DNA from: Streptomyces sp. ST2-7A
GTDB lineage: Bacteria > Actinomycetota > Actinomycetes > Streptomycetales > Streptomycetaceae
Length of the DNA: 64,000 nt
NCBI RefSeq assembly: GCF_021390475.1
Contig: NZ_JAJUWS010000001.1
Span: 1 to 64,000 of the forward strand
Reading direction: 5' to 3'
Below the pieces are notes generated by a model. The model ran no database searches. It was not told the origin of the DNA and saw only the letters and a list, made by a program, of their open reading frames with translations. Shown here one piece after another: positions 61,020-64,000 of the stretch. The translations under genes were made by a program, and so were the position numbers. Each line of letters opens with the position of its first letter. Position 1 is the first letter of the stretch.

Positions 61020-62035
61020 ACCGGGCCGTGTTCCCGACGCCCGCGACCGTGACCGCGTACGCCCACGCCCACGCCCACGCCCACGCCCACGACGGTCCCC
61101 CGAGTCCCCTGCTCCCGATCCCGCTGCTCCCGATCCCGCTGCCGGCGCTCGCCGCGCTCCTCGTCTGCGCGGTCGTCCTCGCGTACCTGCTCGCGGCCGG
61201 CCGGCTGCGTCGGCGCGGGGACGCCTGGCCCCCCGTCCGGGACCTCTCCTTCGTGGCCGGCGGCGCGACCCTGGTGTACGCGGCCCTCGGCCCGCTGCCC
61301 GGCGGACCCTTCACCGCCCACATGGCCGTCCACCTGGCGGCGGGCATGGTCGCCCCGCCGCTGTTGGTCCTCGGCCGCCCGCTGAGCCTGCTGCCCCGGG
61401 TCCTGCCGCCCGGGCGGCTGCGGCGGCTGCCGCTCGCGTTCGCCCGGTCCCGTCCGGGGTTCGTCCTCCTGCTGCCCCCGGTGGCGGCGCTCCTCGACGT
61501 GGGCGCGCTGTGGCTGCTGTACCGCACGCCGCTGTGGAGCGCGGCGCAGGCGCACCCCCTCACCCACGCCGCCCTCCACCTGCACGTCTTCGCCGCCGGG
61601 CTGCTGTTCGCGTTCACTGTCTGCCAGGTGGATCCCGTCCACCGTCGGCACGGCCTCGCCCTGCGCGGCGGCACACTGCTGCTCGCCGGGGCCGCCCACT
61701 CGGTGCTCGCCAAGAGTTTGTACGCCCATCCGCCGCCGGGCGCCGCCGTGGCCGGGGAGGACCTGCGTACGGGAGCGCTGCTGATGTACCACGGCGGCGA
61801 CGCGGTGGAGGTGGCGCTCGCCGTCGTCCTGGCCGTCGGCTGGTACACCGCCGGCGGGCGCGCCACGGCCCGCGCCCGACGCCGGGCGCGCCCCCGACCG
61901 GCCCCCGACACCGGTTCGGCCGCGACCGGCGGAACGACCGGGAGCGCCGGCCCCTTCCGCTCCCGCTCGCTTTCCCGCACCGTGGGGGGAGGGACCCCGG
62001 CGCCGGCCCCACCCCCGGGGGACGGGGGCGGGTGA
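61016..62035 (+). CDS. CtaG-type cytochrome c oxidase assembly / copper membrane protein
   Basis: 339 residues, caa3_CtaG family, with about seven membrane helices: LAALLVCAVVLAYLLAAG, LSFVAGGATLVYAALGPL, MAVHLAAGMVAPPLLVLGRPLSLL, LHVFAAGLLFAFTVCQVDP, LRGGTLLLAGAAHSVLAKSLYA, EVALAVVLAVGWY. Histidines in HMAVHLAAGM and AALHLHVFAAG are the family's likely copper ligands. A remarkable AHAHAHAHAHD stretch follows the N-terminus and PLLPIPLLPIPLP begins the first helix, both from DNA tandem repeats. Likely delivers copper to an oxidase or detoxifies it; the start is translationally coupled to DUF2243. Confidence 0.86.
   Translation: MNRAVFPTPATVTAYAHAHAHAHAHDGPPSPLLPIPLLPIPLPALAALLVCAVVLAYLLAAGRLRRRGDAWPPVRDLSFVAGGATLVYAALGPLPGGPFTAHMAVHLAAGMVAPPLLVLGRPLSLLPRVLPPGRLRRLPLAFARSRPGFVLLLPPVAALLDVGALWLLYRTPLWSAAQAHPLTHAALHLHVFAAGLLFAFTVCQVDPVHRRHGLALRGGTLLLAGAAHSVLAKSLYAHPPPGAAVAGEDLRTGALLMYHGGDAVEVALAVVLAVGWYTAGGRATARARRRARPRPAPDTGSAATGGTTGSAGPFRSRSLSRTVGGGTPAPAPPPGDGGG
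61060..61145 (+). repeat. 6-bp and 15-bp coding tandem repeats in the CtaG-like gene
   Basis: gcccac is repeated five times in tandem (Ala-His dipeptides); then ctgctcccgatcccg occurs twice, giving LLPIP repeats. Both keep the frame. Confidence 0.85.
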
Positions 62036-62104
62036 CGGACGCGGGGGACGAAGGCGGGCGGCGCGCCGCGAGGGGGCGGTGGGCCGGCGGAGAGGAGCGG
62101 GACC

Positions 62105-63391
62105 ATGACGGTCGGCGACCCCCACACCGGGAACACCGGGCACCACGCTCCCGGGGAGCCCTCCGACGGCGCCCCCGACCCGGTGGCTCTCATCGCCCTC
62201 GCGGAGGCCCACTCGGCGCACAACTACCATCCGCTGCCCGTCGTCCTGACCTCCGGTTCCGGGGCGTGGGTCACCGATGTCACCGGCCGGCGGCTGCTGG
62301 ACTGGCTGGCCGGGTACTCGGCGCTCAACTTCGGCCACGGCCACCCCCGGCTGCTGGCCCGGGCGCATGCCCAACTGGACCGCCTGACCCTGACCTCCCG
62401 CGCCTTCCACCACGACCTGTTCGGTCGGTTCTGCGCCGAGCTGGCCGAGCTGTGCGGCACGGACCGGGTGCTGCCGATGAACACCGGGGCCGAGGCCGTG
62501 GAGACCGGGGTGAAGACCGCCCGCAAGTGGGCCTACCGGGTGCGCGGTGTGCCGGCCGACCGGGCACGGATCGTCGTCGCGGCGGAGAACTTCCACGGCC
62601 GGACCACCACGATCGTCGGTTTCTCCACCGATGAGGAGGCCCGCGCCGACCACGGCCCCTTCACCCCCGGCTTCGACATCGTGCCCTACGGGGACGCCGA
62701 CGCGGTGGGGGCCGCGATCGAGGCGGCCGACGGCACCTGCGCGGCGGTGCTGCTCGAGCCGATCCAGGGCGAGTCGGGGGTGATCGTCCCGCCGCCCGGC
62801 TATCTGGCGGCGGTGCGGGAGACGACCCGTCGACACGGCGTGCTGATGATCGCCGACGAGATCCAGTCCGGTCTGGGTCGTACCGGCCGCACCCTCGCCT
62901 GCGAACACGAGGGCGTGCGCCCCGACCTGTACCTGTTGGGCAAGGCCCTGGGTGGCGGGCTGCTACCGGTCTCCGCCGTGGTGGGGTCGGACGAGGTGCT
63001 GTCCGTGCACCGTCCCGGCGAGCACGGCTCCACCTTCGGCGGTAACCCGCTGGCCTGCGCGGTGGCGCTGGAGGTGATCGCGATGCTCCGCGAGGGCGAG
63101 CCGCAGCGGCGGGCGACCGCGCTGGGCGAAACGCTGCACCGCGAACTGGCGGCGCTGCGGGAGGACCCCGGCAGCGGGGTGGTCGCGGTGCGCGGGCGCG
63201 GCCTGTGGGCGGGCGTGGACGTGGACCCGGCGCTGGGCACGGGGCGGGAGGTCTCGGAGCGGATGCTGGAGCTGGGGGTGTTGGTGAAGGACACCCGGGC
63301 GTCCACCATCCGGATCGCCCCACCGCTGGTGATCGGGGAGGGCGACCTGATGTGGGGGTTGGAACGGCTGCGGGAGGTGCTGGCGCGCTGA
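62105..63391 (+). CDS. rocD: Ornithine--oxo-acid transaminase
   Basis: PLP-dependent class III aminotransferase converting ornithine and 2-oxoglutarate to glutamate semialdehyde and glutamate, linking arginine catabolism to proline. Signatures: AHNYHPLPVVL near the N-terminus, LNFGHGHPRL, MNTGAEAVETGVKTARKW, ENFHGRTTTIVGFS, LEPIQGESGV, IADEIQSGLGRTG, and the PLP lysine in LYLLGKALGGGLLPVSAV. HGSTFGGNPLACA and KDTRASTIRIAPPL complete the fold. 428 residues including a ~20-residue N-terminal extension. A GGAGAGGAGCGGGACC region precedes the ATG. Confidence 0.93.
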   Translation: MTVGDPHTGNTGHHAPGEPSDGAPDPVALIALAEAHSAHNYHPLPVVLTSGSGAWVTDVTGRRLLDWLAGYSALNFGHGHPRLLARAHAQLDRLTLTSRAFHHDLFGRFCAELAELCGTDRVLPMNTGAEAVETGVKTARKWAYRVRGVPADRARIVVAAENFHGRTTTIVGFSTDEEARADHGPFTPGFDIVPYGDADAVGAAIEAADGTCAAVLLEPIQGESGVIVPPPGYLAAVRETTRRHGVLMIADEIQSGLGRTGRTLACEHEGVRPDLYLLGKALGGGLLPVSAVVGSDEVLSVHRPGEHGSTFGGNPLACAVALEVIAMLREGEPQRRATALGETLHRELAALREDPGSGVVAVRGRGLWAGVDVDPALGTGREVSERMLELGVLVKDTRASTIRIAPPLVIGEGDLMWGLERLREVLAR

Positions 63392-64000
63392 GCCGGACGG
63401 AGGCGGGGGTCGAGACCCGTGCCCCCGCGTCCCCTCCCCCGTCTCCCTCCGCCCCGGTCCCGGCCGGCCCCGCCGTCATCCCCCGTGCGGTGACGGCGGG
63501 GTGGCGTCCGCGCGCCCCCGTGGCGCGGCGTCCTTCCGGGCGGACACGTCGCCGGTGGGGCCCCACCCCCGTGTCGGGGCCCCACCGGCGACGTTCGGCG
63601 GCGATACCGGGCCGGGACGCGACCCCGCCCGGTATCGCGAACAGGTGCGAACGGTGCGGGTCGCGCACCGCTCGACGCGGCCGGGCGGACCGGGGTGTGG
63701 CGCCCGACCGCCCGGCCGGCGGGGCGACCGCCCTGTGGACGCCCCGACGCCCAACAGACTGCGCTTTCCCCGATGTCCCGTCACCTTTTCGGCCGTCCCC
63801 GGGCTCCCCCGGGACATCCCATGTCTTCACCTGCGGAAACGCGGTACGGTGAACGGCGTCCCGGGCGGTGGTGGAACCCGTCCCGACGCGGTCGGGTGCC
63901 TTCGGCCGGGGACGGGCCTCCCCGGGGCGCGAAGGGCGCGGCCGGGTGGGCGCGACCGTCGTCGCCTCTCCGGCACGAGGGGACACGAACGGGTGCGAGG
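63392..64000. other. Right-end non-coding region
   Basis: No supported gene to the end of the window. It contains the rocD terminator and, beyond ~63760, a less GC-rich patch that may be the promoter of a gene outside the window. Confidence 0.5.
63546..63594 (+). terminator. Strong hairpin downstream of rocD
   Basis: A 19-bp perfect stem (63546-63564 with 63576-63594, arm acgtcgccggtgggg...) around an 11-base loop, ~155 bases after the rocD stop; probably a bidirectional terminator. Confidence 0.65.

Overview
The window is a very GC-rich chromosomal segment with the gene content and gene order of a Streptomyces or close relative (Streptomycetaceae). The markers are an AfsQ1/AfsQ2/SigQ system, an sdhCDAB operon, a Kdn/sialic-type cell-wall glycopolymer cluster, SCO4848-type and D,D-carboxypeptidase genes and a TrpRS, in roughly the order I recall for the S. 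coelicolor SCO48xx-SCO49xx core. I see no rRNA, tRNA, CRISPR array, phage or intact transposon.

Layout. (1) 0-6 kb: sigQ diverges from afsQ1-afsQ2-afsQ3 with an AfsQ1-type box (GTCAC-N6-GTCAC) between them, followed by a VanZ-like membrane protein and a small secreted protein. (2) 6-21 kb: nucleoside salvage and uptake: adenosine deaminase, a BMP-type nucleoside ABC transporter (ATPase, two permeases) overlapping cdd and followed by deoA, and a separate solute-binding lipoprotein gene. A palindrome CTACGCGCGTAG, or a one- or two-base variant, sits on the promoters of all three transcription units. A LysR/MFS pair, a damaged hypothetical gene beside a possible IS remnant, and mgtE with a candidate leader peptide lie between them. 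(3) 21-28.4 kb: an M20 amidohydrolase, then a polymer cluster on the minus strand: a DUF6716 putative glycosyltransferase, a CMP-nonulosonate synthetase fused to a KdsC-type phosphatase, a NeuB-family synthase, and a POLYST-like transferase carrying an elastin-like pentapeptide-repeat leader. (4) 29-37 kb: a mutase large subunit without a B12 domain, an ECF sigma factor, an OHCU-decarboxylase-like protein and sdhCDAB. (5) 37-45.4 kb: an accessory island with less biased composition: Fic protein, decayed membrane gene, Imm49 immunity protein, HTH/zinc-ribbon protein, alpha/beta hydrolase, XRE regulator and anti-sigma-type ATPase. (6) 45.5-64 kb: mostly core: secreted choice-of-anchor-I protein, FAD oxidase, ATPase-gene remnant, family-5 solute-binding protein, metallophosphoesterase, SCO4848 protein, D,D-carboxypeptidase, YihY protein, 2'-5' RNA ligase, trpS, DUF2243/CtaG pair and rocD.

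How it fits together: AfsQ1/Q2/Q3/SigQ is an envelope/nutrient signalling unit. Regions 2 and 4 are central metabolism. Region 3 and the carboxypeptidase shape the cell wall; orthologous S. coelicolor genes have been linked to a Kdn-containing teichulosonic acid. The most unusual signals are the pentapeptide-repeat leader, the shared nucleoside operator, an apparent AUC start codon on the ABC ATPase gene, a candidate mgtE leader peptide, and recurrent TANNNT-N6-start arrangements that predict leaderless mRNAs. All assignments come from reading sequence motifs; no database search was possible.
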